A stretch of DNA of 64,000 nt from Klebsiella oxytoca NBRC 105695 (GCF_001598695.1 NZ_BCZK01000001.1:744001-808000); one strand, 5' to 3'; positions 15,873-26,318 are shown, numbered from the stretch's first letter. Notes: a model not told the origin generated them from the letters alone. Numbers and translations: made by a program.

Positions 15873-17483
15873 TTAAAGATCGAAGGGCGCTAAACGTCTG
15901 CGTGAGCGGCTCGCCGGCTGCGATATCGCCCTGGCTATTGCTGCGCCGATCTCCGCGCAGGCGGTAATCCCCTGAACGAAAGGCTGGTCGTGCATCAGCC
16001 AGGGGATTGCGGCGAAGGCAATACGCCCGCGCGCTACGGGCGGCTCTCTTAACGTATAGTCGTCGCCAACCTCCGGGATCTCTTCGCCCGTCGCCATCAG
16101 TTGCTCCCTCAAATGCGGGAAGGGGAGATCTTTATTTTTCAGCGCTTTTTGCCCCCTCGCATCAATAAACACGTCAAACGTATAGCGATTTTGCCCGCTG
16201 GTAATCACCGTCTTCTCCTGCTGCACCGCCATATCATAATCATGCCCTAAGGCGAGAATGCCGATCGCGCCCGCTTCGCGCAGCGCCAGCAGTCGGCGGA
16301 TAGACTCCGAAGGAATGGCGGCATAGCAGTCAATAAAGACCCGGGCAAGGCCGTTTTTGAATCGCTCCCGGTCGCGGTCATTAAGGTGGGGCACCATCGC
16401 CTGAACGGCTTCATGCAGCCGCAGGATAACGTAGCGCCAGGGGACCGTGTAGCGCGCGCGCTTGTTACGCTCAACTTCTTCAAGGTTATCCATCGCCCAG
16501 TGGAAAGGGTTATGCTGCTGGCGTTTAGCAAACCACGCTTCGCTGAAGCTATCGGCGTTAAGGCTGTGAAGGGCGATATTTTCGCTCCACAGGGGGTCGG
16601 CCAGGGCAATTTCCTGCGCCAGCAAAGCAAAGACCCGGTCAAGCAGGCCGTCGCTTCCTGCGGCGATGGCATTTTCCATCGCGCTGTCGGTGACGATTTC
16701 CAGCGGCTCCCAGGGAATAGGACAGTAAAAATCCGCTTCCGGAAGAATGCCGGAGCGCGACATCAGCACGATGTGCAGCGCCTGACTGGTTTCGTTAAGC
16801 CTGAAGGTGGGCGCCTCATCGTCGGAACCGATAAACTGACCGTGCTGGACGGCGACGGCCATTGCGGCATCAATTCCGCTTAGCGAGGTGCCCATAATTC
16901 CCACCCGGCAGGGCGGAATGGTGGCTTCCATCAGCCCAGACCACGGACTGGGAAACCAGGTGCGGGTTGACTCTTCTTCATCCGGCCAGACATGACCGGT
17001 GGCAAGCACCGCGAGGTCAAACACTTCGGCGACGGGCTGCTCCTCCACCCACAGCCTCACTCCTTCTTTGGTCGCCTGCAGGTCGCTGACCCGACAGGAC
17101 TCATTGACCTGGACGTTAAATCCCAGTTCCCGGGCCTTTACGACCAGCGCAAGAAACTGGTCGCGAAAGTATTCGCCCAACAGGATGCGCGGCAAAAACT
17201 GGCGATCGTGCAATGTTTCATACTCTACTCCATAGCGCGCCAGGCGCGACGGGCTCTGGGCTTTTAGCCAGTCAAGATAGGTGCTTTGTACAGGAGGGAT
17301 TTCAATACTGGCGATATTGGCCAGCATCATGCGCGAATTCTCTTCATCGTTATAGGGCATACCCACGCCCGCTTCCTCGGCCTGCTCGTAAATTGACACG
17401 TCCAGCGGCTCGCCCTGTTTAAGCAATGAGAACAGGGTATAAATCCCGGTAGGACCTGCGCCGATAATGGCAATTTTCTTCAT
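15873..17483 (-). CDS. FAD/NAD(P)-binding protein (NAD_binding_9 type)
   Basis: Flavoprotein-like product of about 536 residues. It starts MKKIAIIGAGPTGIYTLFSL, a classical dinucleotide-binding beta-alpha-beta with GAGPTG, and has ATGHVWPDEEES and GIMGTSLSGIDAAMAVAVQHG as the second nucleotide site. This resembles the large FAD-NAD(P)-binding family whose members include lysine/ornithine-monooxygenase-like proteins, but no specific partner gene is adjacent. The start at 17483 is preferred to 17552 because the GxGxxG fold begins directly after it. Substrate and pathway unknown. Confidence 0.82.
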   Translation of the reverse strand: MKKIAIIGAGPTGIYTLFSLLKQGEPLDVSIYEQAEEAGVGMPYNDEENSRMMLANIASIEIPPVQSTYLDWLKAQSPSRLARYGVEYETLHDRQFLPRILLGEYFRDQFLALVVKARELGFNVQVNESCRVSDLQATKEGVRLWVEEQPVAEVFDLAVLATGHVWPDEEESTRTWFPSPWSGLMEATIPPCRVGIMGTSLSGIDAAMAVAVQHGQFIGSDDEAPTFRLNETSQALHIVLMSRSGILPEADFYCPIPWEPLEIVTDSAMENAIAAGSDGLLDRVFALLAQEIALADPLWSENIALHSLNADSFSEAWFAKRQQHNPFHWAMDNLEEVERNKRARYTVPWRYVILRLHEAVQAMVPHLNDRDRERFKNGLARVFIDCYAAIPSESIRRLLALREAGAIGILALGHDYDMAVQQEKTVITSGQNRYTFDVFIDARGQKALKNKDLPFPHLREQLMATGEEIPEVGDDYTLREPPVARGRIAFAAIPWLMHDQPFVQGITACAEIGAAIARAISQPASRSRRRLAPFDL

Positions 17484-17666
17484 AATGACTGACCCGCCGT
17501 TGTTGTTATCACATTTGTTATCGGTGGCCTTCCGCCAGTTGAAAAGCTCCACGATAGTTCATTTCCGGGTAACGGAAATCTGGCACAATAATTGTGGTTC
17601 AAAATGTGGAAGAGGGCCAATGGCTGGCGCGCCTCTCCCTTGTGATGAGCCGACGAGACGCGGTTT

Positions 17667-19241
<1,575 letters not shown>

Positions 19242-19261
19242 TTATACCTGTACAAGAGTGG

Positions 19262-19293
19262 CTGTGCTCTGGACGTGCGGGTGCAGAGCACAG
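19262..19293 (-). other. Intercistronic hairpin between PTS and porin genes
   Basis: Arms CTGTGCTCTG and CAGAGCACAG pair perfectly over 10 bp with a 12-base loop. No T tract follows in the direction of transcription, so it is more likely an mRNA-stabilising or attenuating element than a full terminator. Confidence 0.6.
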
Positions 19294-19357
19294 ATGACTG
19301 TGCTAATAAACGGGATAGTTATCCGCAGGCTAAATTAATATTCGGGTTGTATTATTT

Positions 19358-20755
19358 TCAGCTCTCTTTGCGGGTGTTAGCAGTTTTGACAAAAAGGAAT
19401 GTAATAATAAAAGCAAAAATAAACACCGCGAGTCCCACGGTAATATAGGTGACAAACTGATAGCGATCGTAGAGATACATTAGCGGCGACAGCAGGACCG
19501 CCAGACCGTATGAGTTCGCTTTTATCGACAGCAGCGACAGAATCATGCCGCCCAGCGCCGAGCTGATGAGCATCACCATTATCGCCCGAAGCCCGGATTG
19601 CATCACGATACCGAATAAAGCCGGTTCCGAGACGCCTAATAGCTGAGTAATGGTCGCGGAAATTCCGGCGGTTTTAAACGCGATATTTTTCGCCTTCAGT
19701 GAAATAGCCAGACATACGGCGGCGTTGGCAAAACCGTACATCGCGCAAACCGTAATGAGTGGATTAAACCCGGTGCCGGCAATCAGCGAGGTTTCAATCA
19801 TAATAAACATGTGATGCATTCCGGTCATTACGGCAATGGGATAGATAAAGCCGATTAACAGGCCGCCAATACCCGCAGGCAGCGTCAAAAATTGCTGAAT
19901 AGCCATCACGGCGTAGTGTTCAAACCCATGTACCAGCGGACCTAAAATCAGTAAAGCGATGGCCACAGCAATCAGAATGACGATAAACGGCGTGAAAATC
20001 AGGTCCATCGAGTTGGGCATCACCCGGCGGAAAAAGATTTCCAGTTTTGCGCCGATAATACCGGTGATGAGTGCGGTCAAAATTGACCCCTGATAGCCCA
20101 CCAGCGGAATAACGCCAAACACATAAATCGGGCTGCTATTGCCGTACGCCACGTCATAGGCGTTCGGCAGCGCCGGGGAAACCAGCATCAGGCCGATTAA
20201 AAAACCGATAATCGGCGTACCGCCAAACTTCTTAAAGGCTGACCAGCAGATAAACGCCGCCAGGAAGGCGAAAGCGGTATCGCAGAGTACCGTGGTCAGC
20301 GTTTGCAGGGCCGCCGGAACCTGATGGACGCTGCTGCCAAACCACGCCTGCACGGTATCATTAAAAATGACCCCTTTCAGGCCGAGAAACAGACCGGTCG
20401 CCCCGAGAACCGGGACAATTGGCACAAAAACGTCCGATAAGTTGCGTATTCCCCGCTGTAATCGGCCCGAACTCTGCTTCGTCATTTCATCCTTACTGAC
20501 TTCGGCAACCTGATATTCGTTAACAAACTCCTGATAAACCTTATTGACGATCCCGGTACCGAGGATTATCTGATACTGACCGGAATTGAAAAATACGCCT
20601 TTAACTTCGCTGATATTACGGACTTTATCATCATCGATTTTCTGCCGGTCTTTTACCTGCAAACGTAATCGGGTGGCGCAGTGGGTGGCGGAAGCAATGT
20701 TTTCCTTGCCGATGGTATTCACTATCTCAACGGCGATATTTTTATATTTGTTCAT
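19358..20755 (-). CDS. PTS EIIBC permease, sucrose/trehalose family
   Basis: Sugar phosphotransferase of 465 residues with an EIIB domain first (phosphorylation-site Cys26 in SATHCATRLRL) and an EIIC domain of about ten membrane helices after it. No EIIA domain is present, so it would take phosphate from the cell's EIIA-Glc as TreB and ScrA do. It lies seven bases after the GH13 gene. The product would import and phosphorylate a disaccharide, which the GH13 enzyme then splits. TreB-like trehalose transport is one option; sucrose, maltose or isomaltose type sugars are others. Confidence 0.88.
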   Translation of the reverse strand: MNKYKNIAVEIVNTIGKENIASATHCATRLRLQVKDRQKIDDDKVRNISEVKGVFFNSGQYQIILGTGIVNKVYQEFVNEYQVAEVSKDEMTKQSSGRLQRGIRNLSDVFVPIVPVLGATGLFLGLKGVIFNDTVQAWFGSSVHQVPAALQTLTTVLCDTAFAFLAAFICWSAFKKFGGTPIIGFLIGLMLVSPALPNAYDVAYGNSSPIYVFGVIPLVGYQGSILTALITGIIGAKLEIFFRRVMPNSMDLIFTPFIVILIAVAIALLILGPLVHGFEHYAVMAIQQFLTLPAGIGGLLIGFIYPIAVMTGMHHMFIMIETSLIAGTGFNPLITVCAMYGFANAAVCLAISLKAKNIAFKTAGISATITQLLGVSEPALFGIVMQSGLRAIMVMLISSALGGMILSLLSIKANSYGLAVLLSPLMYLYDRYQFVTYITVGLAVFIFAFIITFLFVKTANTRKES

Positions 20756-20762
20756 ATTTAAC

Positions 20763-22427
20763 TCATTCCTTAACGAGAATGGTTTGATAGGGTTTCAGGG
20801 TGGCGTCGGCGTCGGCATAATTATTGAGTACAATCTCTCCTGCCGGGAGCGTGTAAGGCAGATGCTGCGCGCTTAAGTTGGTGATAGAGATAAAATGTTC
20901 GTTGTGTGTTGCGCGCTGGTAGGCAACGATACGCTCGTCAACGTCCTCCACGGCGGCGAATGACCCATAAATCAGCGCTTGCGGATAGTGCTTATTCCGC
21001 AAGGCGATCATCTTCTGGTAAAACGCGAACACCGAATGCGCATCGTTTATCTGGCTTTGCGCATTGACGCTAAAGTCGGTTGAAGAAAACGCCAGCCAGG
21101 GCTGCGCACCCTGATTAAATCCGCCGTTGACGCTATTCGACCACGGGAAGGGCGTTCGCGAGTTGTCCCGGGAGCGCTGATTAATAAAGCCTAACGCCTG
21201 CTGTTCAGAGAAACCTTCCGCCAGGGAGCGGTGATAGTTATCCAGACTGGAAATATCGTCAAATTCCGCAATTGACTGCCGGCAGAAATTTTTCATCCCC
21301 AGCTCCTGGCCCTGGTAAATAAACGGCGTTCCGGCCATAAAGAAGTACATCGCGGCCAGCGCTTTGGCACCGATGTCATTTTGGTAATCCGCGTCGCGGA
21401 TGAGTTTGGACAGCGCGCGGGGCTGGTCGTGGTTTTCAATAAACGTCGTCCCCCAGCCGGCCTGACAAAAAGCGCGCTGGCTGGCAAAAAGCGCTTCTTT
21501 GAATTCGCTCACGCGCCAGTTGCGCTGCTTAAACCACTCCGAGCCGTTCTCGACATCGATATCGGCAGCGTGAAAATCGAAGATCATATTGAAATAGCCG
21601 TCCGGGCCGATATAGCTGTCGTACTCCTGCAGAGGCACACCGGGCGCTTCGCCTACCGTTACGCAGCGATGGCGGTTGAAGGTGTGTTCTTTCAGCTCGT
21701 TCAGAAAACATTCAATTCCCGGACGGTTGCGCGATTTCGTTTTAATGGAGGCCAGACCATCGACGCCGTCGGCGGGCAGGGAGGCGTAATCCTGATCTTT
21801 TTTAATAAACGTAATTGCATCGATGCGAAAACCGGCGATGCCTTTATCCAGCCACCAGTTAATCATGGCGTAGATTTCCTGGCGCAGCTGCGGGTTTTCC
21901 CAGTTCAGGTCGGGCTGTTTTTTATGAAAAACGTGCAAATAGTAGCACTCTTCGCCAGCCACTTTTTCCCACGCGCTGCCGCCAAAAATCGAACGCCAGT
22001 TATTAGGCGCGGCACCAGCAACGGCGGGCTTAAAGATATAGTAATCACGGTATTTTGAGGCAGGGTCCGCCAGTGCGGCCTGGAACCAGCGGTGTTCATC
22101 GCTGGTATGATTAACCACCAGATCCACCATGATCCCAATCCCCAGTTCGCCTGCCTGCTTAATCAGGTCGTCAACATCCTGCAGCTGACCTAAATCGGGG
22201 TTCACTGCATAGTAGTCGGCGATATCGTAGCCGTTGTCCGCACCCGGCGAGAGGTAAAACGGCGAGACCCAAATCATGGTGATGCCCAGCGTTTTCAGAT
22301 ACGGCAGTTTCGCGATTATCCCCTGGATATCGCCAGTGCCATCGTTATTGCTGTCATAGAAGCTTTTTGGGTACACCTGATAAATGACCGCTTCCTTCCA
22401 CCATGCCCCTTGTTGTGACTGATTCAT
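20763..22427 (-). CDS. GH13 alpha-glucosidase (oligo-glucosidase/TreC-like)
   Basis: Cytoplasmic glycoside hydrolase of 554 residues. The TIM-barrel catalytic triad is visible: nucleophile Asp203 (GFRIDAITF), acid Glu260 (TVGEAPG) and Asp334 (ENHDQPR), and region I is DLVVNHTSDEH. The residue after the nucleophile is Ala204; in the oligo-1,6-glucosidase group Ala at this site goes with alpha-1,4 rather than alpha-1,6 specificity. GGAG six bases before the ATG at 22427 sets the start. It would hydrolyse the (phosphorylated) glucoside delivered by the adjacent PTS. The precise substrate is not settled. Confidence 0.87.
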   Translation of the reverse strand: MNQSQQGAWWKEAVIYQVYPKSFYDSNNDGTGDIQGIIAKLPYLKTLGITMIWVSPFYLSPGADNGYDIADYYAVNPDLGQLQDVDDLIKQAGELGIGIMVDLVVNHTSDEHRWFQAALADPASKYRDYYIFKPAVAGAAPNNWRSIFGGSAWEKVAGEECYYLHVFHKKQPDLNWENPQLRQEIYAMINWWLDKGIAGFRIDAITFIKKDQDYASLPADGVDGLASIKTKSRNRPGIECFLNELKEHTFNRHRCVTVGEAPGVPLQEYDSYIGPDGYFNMIFDFHAADIDVENGSEWFKQRNWRVSEFKEALFASQRAFCQAGWGTTFIENHDQPRALSKLIRDADYQNDIGAKALAAMYFFMAGTPFIYQGQELGMKNFCRQSIAEFDDISSLDNYHRSLAEGFSEQQALGFINQRSRDNSRTPFPWSNSVNGGFNQGAQPWLAFSSTDFSVNAQSQINDAHSVFAFYQKMIALRNKHYPQALIYGSFAAVEDVDERIVAYQRATHNEHFISITNLSAQHLPYTLPAGEIVLNNYADADATLKPYQTILVKE

Positions 22428-22442
22428 CGTTTCTCCTGAGTA

Positions 22443-22456
22443 TGAAATCGATACCA
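22443..22456. promoter_or_regulatory. Candidate LacI-family operator upstream of the GH13 gene
   Basis: TGAAATCGATACCA is centred on the palindrome ATCGAT and lies 15 bases before the GH13 start. It differs at one base from the site at 23481-23494 upstream of the LacI gene. Two near-identical copies in front of two genes of one sugar module are good evidence for a shared operator; binding is inferred. Confidence 0.65.
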
Positions 22457-22473
22457 TATTGAGTTAAAAAAAA

Positions 22474-23472
22474 TTACGCCGAGGCCCTGATGACCAGTTC
22501 CGATTTCAGGTCTTCCTCGTCATAGCGATAGTGCGTGTTGTTGATCAGGGCCAGCAGACGTTCTACCGAGATGCGGCCCAGTTGCTCGATGGGTTGGCTA
22601 ACGGTAGTGAGCGGAATATGCACCATCTCCGCCACCGGAAGGTTATCAAAGCCCATGACCGCCAGTTCGCCGGGAACGCTGATGCCGTTGGCCGAGAGCG
22701 CAGAAATTAAGCCGCAGGCGACTTCATCGCTGCCGGCGAAAATTGCATCGGGACGTTCGCTTTTAGCCATCTGTAGGATCTGCTCAGCCAGACGCTGCCC
22801 GTCGCGCCAGGTGTGGACGTGGCGGAAAACCAGCCGCTCGTCAATCGGCTGCTGCCCCTGCTGCATGGCGGCAATAAAGCCGCGGTTCCTTCTGCTACCG
22901 TGGCCCTTTTGCTGGAATGCGCCGCCGGTAGAGTAGGCGATTCTTCTATACCCTTTATGCAGCAGCCAACTGACGGCGCGATAGGTCGCCAGTTCATCGT
23001 CCATTCTGACCACGGGCAGAGTCGTGTTATCGATGCTGGTGTTGCACAGCAGGATCGGACCATATTTCTGATATTGCTCGATCACGTCCTTATCACTTTC
23101 GACGGCGCACAAGATAAGGCCGTCGATGATCTTTTTCTTCAGCAGATCGAGACAGTTCTCCTCTTCGCCCGCGCTATTGTGGTTCTGAACGATCAGCACT
23201 GAGTAGCCGTGTTTACGCGCGGTGACTTCGAGAGCGTCCACCAGGCTGGCGAAAAATGGGTTAGTGATCCTCGAAATGAGTACGCCAATGCGGTGGGTTT
23301 TCACGCCGCGCATCTGCTGCGCGACGGTGCTTGGCTCGTAATCGAGCTCTTTCATCGCCGCGAGAATTTTTTCCTTTTTATCTTCAGCGATATAAGGATG
23401 ATTGTTCAGGAAGCGGGAGACCGTCGTCACCGACAGACCTGCTTTTTCTGCTACGTCTTTTATGGTTGCCAT
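22474..23472 (-). CDS. LacI-family transcriptional repressor of the glucoside module
   Basis: Repressor of 332 residues: an N-terminal lambda-repressor-like helix-turn-helix with hinge helix ([20 protein letters not shown]...) and a periplasmic-binding-protein-like sensor domain (IGVLISRITNPFFASLVDALE, AIFAGSDEVACGLI, MGFDNLPVAEMVHIPLTTV). The start at 23472 gives the standard LacI N-terminus; the upstream open frame adds 20 unrelated residues. It precedes the GH13-PTS-porin genes in the same direction. The two ATCGAT-centred palindromes, before its own gene and before the GH13 gene, suggest autoregulation and control of the sugar genes. Confidence 0.92.
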   Translation of the reverse strand: MATIKDVAEKAGLSVTTVSRFLNNHPYIAEDKKEKILAAMKELDYEPSTVAQQMRGVKTHRIGVLISRITNPFFASLVDALEVTARKHGYSVLIVQNHNSAGEEENCLDLLKKKIIDGLILCAVESDKDVIEQYQKYGPILLCNTSIDNTTLPVVRMDDELATYRAVSWLLHKGYRRIAYSTGGAFQQKGHGSRRNRGFIAAMQQGQQPIDERLVFRHVHTWRDGQRLAEQILQMAKSERPDAIFAGSDEVACGLISALSANGISVPGELAVMGFDNLPVAEMVHIPLTTVSQPIEQLGRISVERLLALINNTHYRYDEEDLKSELVIRASA

Positions 23473-23480
23473 GATGGTTA

Positions 23481-23494
23481 TGAAATCGATATCA
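23481..23494. promoter_or_regulatory. Candidate LacI-family operator upstream of the lacI-type gene
   Basis: TGAAATCGATATCA is palindromic at 12 of 14 positions and starts nine bases before the regulator's ATG. It matches the site in front of the GH13 gene in 13 of 14 bases. Probable autoregulatory operator. Confidence 0.65.
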
Positions 23495-23745
23495 CATGGG
23501 CATAAAATATTTTTGCTGACCGGCCGGGTCAACCGCCTTGTTATAAAACATGATCTGACTCACAATAAATTTTTCCTGCGCTATCCGCGTGCTACGGTTT
23601 GCGTATCCGTTGAAGGTGAGTTCGCGACGCGGACCGCCGGGTCGGCAAGACCGTTCGGGTCTGAGCGTGGGGAGGGGAGAAGCGGCGCAATGAATAATGC
23701 ACGGTATTTTTGTTTTGCTAATATTCCTGGTTTGCCGCGATGAAC

Positions 23746-23773
23746 TTGACATATTAAACCTGATTGCTATTCC
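23746..23773 (+). promoter_or_regulatory. Candidate promoter of the DUF421/PncC/SDR gene set
   Basis: A perfect -35 hexamer TTGACA at 23746-23751 is followed 16 bases later by TATTCC at 23768-23773, preceded by GC as in stress-type -10 regions. It points at the gene starting at 23817. Prediction by eye only. Confidence 0.42.
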
Positions 23774-23816
23774 TTAAGCTGGCGCCGCGATGATAAGCGC
23801 AACGGTGAGGTGAAAA

Positions 23817-24320
23817 ATGGTCAGTGAAAAAGAGAAGCTGCCCGGGATAAAAGAGAGTGAACTTTTTCTTAATTTTGAATGTGCTGCTCGTAAGATCGGG
23901 TTCGGGATATTATTATTAATCATCTTCGCAGCGCTGGCGGGGATTTTTTCCACCGGCTATTTGAGCCGTGCTGAAAAAACAAATGCCCAGCAAAATTTAA
24001 CCGTGGTTTATGAGCGTTTTGGCCGTTTGCAAACTGAGTTCCGACTAAAAATTACTGCCCATTCGCGCGTCGCCAATAAATATGTTTTTAGCCTTGGCGG
24101 TGATTTTACTTCATCGCTCGAAACCAATACTATCTGGCCCCAGCCAGATAGTATGTACAGTAAGGACGATCGACTCTTTTTGGTTTATAATAATTTGAAA
24201 AGTATGGAAAATTTTTCCATATGGCTCTACGTTACGCCCACCGCTCCCGGCAAGCTGAATCACGCTTTACAGCTTAATAGCGAACCCGAAATTCGCTTCT
24301 GGCAATTTATTTATCCTTAG
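23817..24320 (+). CDS. Single-pass membrane protein of unknown function
   Basis: Product of 167 residues. A polar N-terminus (about 26 residues) is followed by one membrane helix (IGFGILLLIIFAALAGIFSTGYL) and a ~115-residue domain that should face the periplasm, with many Tyr, Phe and Asn. I do not recognise the family. It lies nine bases before a DUF421/YetF gene. In Firmicutes, DUF421 proteins often pair with a small membrane partner (DUF3290), and this gene may be an analogous partner, but I cannot show homology. The start at 23817 has GAGG in front of it. Confidence 0.75.
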   Translation: MVSEKEKLPGIKESELFLNFECAARKIGFGILLLIIFAALAGIFSTGYLSRAEKTNAQQNLTVVYERFGRLQTEFRLKITAHSRVANKYVFSLGGDFTSSLETNTIWPQPDSMYSKDDRLFLVYNNLKSMENFSIWLYVTPTAPGKLNHALQLNSEPEIRFWQFIYP

Positions 24321-24329
24321 GAGAACGTG

Positions 24330-24776
24330 ATGGAGATGGTGTTGCGGGCGCTGGCCATTTATTTAATTTTGCTGGTGGTTTTTAAAATCGCCGGACGCCG
24401 GGCGCTATTACAAATGACCAGCTTTGATCTGATTTTATTACTTATCATCAGCGAAGCGACACAACAGGCGCTGCTGGGGAACGACTTTTCGGTTACCGGC
24501 GCCATGCTGACGATTATCACGCTGGTGGTGGTGGATATGCTCTTTGGATTAATGAAAAAATATATGGCTGGCGCCGAGTCAGCGCTTGATGGCTGCCCGG
24601 TAATTTTAGTCGAAAACGGCGTTCCGTTAATTGATAAACTCAAAAAAGTGGATGTCTCCTGCGATGATATTCTTGTGGCCGCACGGCAGAATCAGGGTAT
24701 TACGGAATTAAGTAAAATCAAATATGCCATACTGGAAAGGAACGGACATATTTCTATTATTCCTGCTGAAAGTTAA
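24330..24776 (+). CDS. DUF421/YetF-family membrane protein
   Basis: Inner-membrane protein of 148 residues: three hydrophobic segments (about residues 4-20, 31-45 and 55-75) followed by a small soluble DUF421 domain (GCPVILVENGVPLIDKLKKV...DDILVAARQNQGI...IKYAILERNGHISIIP). This is the short proteobacterial form; Bacillus YetF has about 230 residues. AGGAG precedes the ATG at 24330, one codon inside the open frame. The molecular role of DUF421 proteins is poorly known. Genes for a membrane protein upstream and a PncC-like protein downstream suggest one operon. Confidence 0.85.
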   Translation: MEMVLRALAIYLILLVVFKIAGRRALLQMTSFDLILLLIISEATQQALLGNDFSVTGAMLTIITLVVVDMLFGLMKKYMAGAESALDGCPVILVENGVPLIDKLKKVDVSCDDILVAARQNQGITELSKIKYAILERNGHISIIPAES

Positions 24777-24788
24777 GAAGGTATCTTT

Positions 24789-25307
24789 ATGGCGAATAAT
24801 CCTTATAACCAGGCGAAAACCACCGGTGAGCTGACCAAACAAGTCGCCATCGCATTGACCGACCGTCGTTTACGCTTAACCACCGCTGAGTCGTGTACCG
24901 GGGGAAGCCTGGCGGCAGCGCTGTGCGCGGAGGAGGATACGGCTGCGTTTTACGATATTGGTTTAATCACCTTTAGCGACCGTGCGAAGCAAAAACTTCT
25001 CGGCGTTAAGGCTTCGACGCTGGAAAAGTATAGCGCCGTCAGTCGACAGGCCGTGGAAGAGATGTCGGCGGGCGCGCTGGAGTGTTCCGGAGCGGATATC
25101 AGCATCGCGATAAGCGGATACGCTGGGCCGGACGGCGGCGAGGACGGGACGCCTGCGGGAACCGTCTGGTTCGCATGGAATTTTCGCGGCGCAATCGACG
25201 CGCAGAAGGTGCTGTTTTCCGGCGGCTGCCAGGATGTCGTTGAGAAATCCGTACGCTACTCGCTGGCGATGCTGATGGAGAAACTGCCCGGCTGGCAGGG
25301 CGAATAA
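24789..25307 (+). CDS. PncC/CinA C-terminal-domain-like protein (YdeJ-like)
   Basis: Cytoplasmic protein of 172 residues with the CinA_C fold. TTAESCTGGSLAAAL (active-site Ser in AESCTGG), SAVSRQAVEEMS and GYAGPDGGEDGTPAGTVWFAW are the family motifs. PncC deamidates nicotinamide mononucleotide to recycle NAD precursors; the E. coli paralogue YdeJ has this fold but little or no shown activity. It sits between the DUF421 gene (12 bases) and the SDR gene (21 bases). Fold assignment is firm; enzymatic activity is uncertain. Confidence 0.87.
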   Translation: MANNPYNQAKTTGELTKQVAIALTDRRLRLTTAESCTGGSLAAALCAEEDTAAFYDIGLITFSDRAKQKLLGVKASTLEKYSAVSRQAVEEMSAGALECSGADISIAISGYAGPDGGEDGTPAGTVWFAWNFRGAIDAQKVLFSGGCQDVVEKSVRYSLAMLMEKLPGWQGE

Positions 25308-25328
25308 CACTTTCATGGCGGAGGTTCT

Positions 25329-26318
25329 ATGGCGGTCATGACGATCACCGGCGGTACTGCGGGCGTCGGCAAAGCAACGGCTGTTCGCTTTGCGCGGGCA
25401 GGCTATGACGTGGGGATTATCGCCCGCGATCGTCAAAGCCTTGAAGCGACGCAGCAGGCGCTGCGGCAGTTTGGCGTTCGGGTGCATGTCGTTCAGGCCG
25501 ATGTCGCTGATGCGGATGCGATTAACACTGCCGCCTGCGAGATCGAAAAGCAATTAGGGGCTATCGAGGTGTGGGTCAATAACGCCATGTGCGCGGTGCT
25601 GGCGCCTTTCAGGACGATGACCCACGATGAATTTTCGCGGGTCACCGAAGTCACCTATCTTGGTTACGTCAACGGCACCCGCGCCGCGCTGGAGCTAATG
25701 ACGCCCCGCGATCGCGGCATCATTATCCAGGTCGGTTCCGCGCTGGCCTATCGCTCCATTCCGCTACAGTCCGCCTACTGCGGGGCGAAGGCCGCGATTC
25801 GGGGCTTTACCGATGCGGTTCGCACGGAACTGATGCATGAAAAGAGCGGCGTGAGTATCTCAATGGTACAGATGCCTGGCCTGAATACGCCGCAGTTTGA
25901 GTGGGCGCGCAATAAGTTTGCCTGGGCGATGCGCCCGGTGCCCCCCGTCTATCAGCCGGAGGTGGCCGCAGAGGCTATCTTCAACGTTGCACGCAGGCCC
26001 GTGCGTGAACTCTGGGTGGGGAGCAGCACAATCCAGTCTATCGTTGGGCAATTTCTCTTCCCCGGCTTCCTCGATCGACTGATGGTTAATAAAGCATGGG
26101 AAGGGCAAATGACCCGGCACAGGAATGTCGCTGACCGGCAGGATTATCTACAACAGCCGGTCAGCGGACTGCATAAAACCCACGGGCGTTTTTCCTCAGA
26201 GGCGAAGTATCGCGCCGCCGCCATCACCTCCGGCGTGCCGGGAAAAGCGCTACTCGGCGGCGCGGCAGCGGCGGGATGGTTGTTGGCAAAATGGTTTATC
26301 TCGCGTAAAAAACGCTAA
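25329..26318 (+). CDS. Short-chain dehydrogenase with C-terminal membrane anchor
   Basis: Oxidoreductase-like protein of 329 residues. The N-terminal Rossmann motif TGGTAGVG, NNAMCA in place of NNAG, the Ser in VGSALAYRS and YCGAK as YxxxK indicate a complete catalytic set. After the ~250-residue SDR core comes a polar linker and then GGAAAAGWLLAKWFISRKKR, a probable C-terminal anchor. Substrate unknown. It is the last gene of the rightward set and overlaps the converging TreS-like gene by four bases. Confidence 0.85.
   Translation: MAVMTITGGTAGVGKATAVRFARAGYDVGIIARDRQSLEATQQALRQFGVRVHVVQADVADADAINTAACEIEKQLGAIEVWVNNAMCAVLAPFRTMTHDEFSRVTEVTYLGYVNGTRAALELMTPRDRGIIIQVGSALAYRSIPLQSAYCGAKAAIRGFTDAVRTELMHEKSGVSISMVQMPGLNTPQFEWARNKFAWAMRPVPPVYQPEVAAEAIFNVARRPVRELWVGSSTIQSIVGQFLFPGFLDRLMVNKAWEGQMTRHRNVADRQDYLQQPVSGLHKTHGRFSSEAKYRAAAITSGVPGKALLGGAAAAGWLLAKWFISRKKR

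Larger units (their letters stand above)
23473..23816. other. Divergent intergenic region between the LacI gene and the stress-type operon
   Basis: About 340 bases with no gene. It holds the operator at 23481-23494 near the LacI gene and a sigma70-like promoter at 23746-23773 facing right. The central part (23550-23700) shows nothing I can name. Confidence 0.5.

Noticed and set aside
17584..17596. Short palindrome CACAATAATTGTG as an operator
   Set aside because: It lies after the porin and before the FAD gene, is AT-rich and single in the window; nothing ties it to a regulator.
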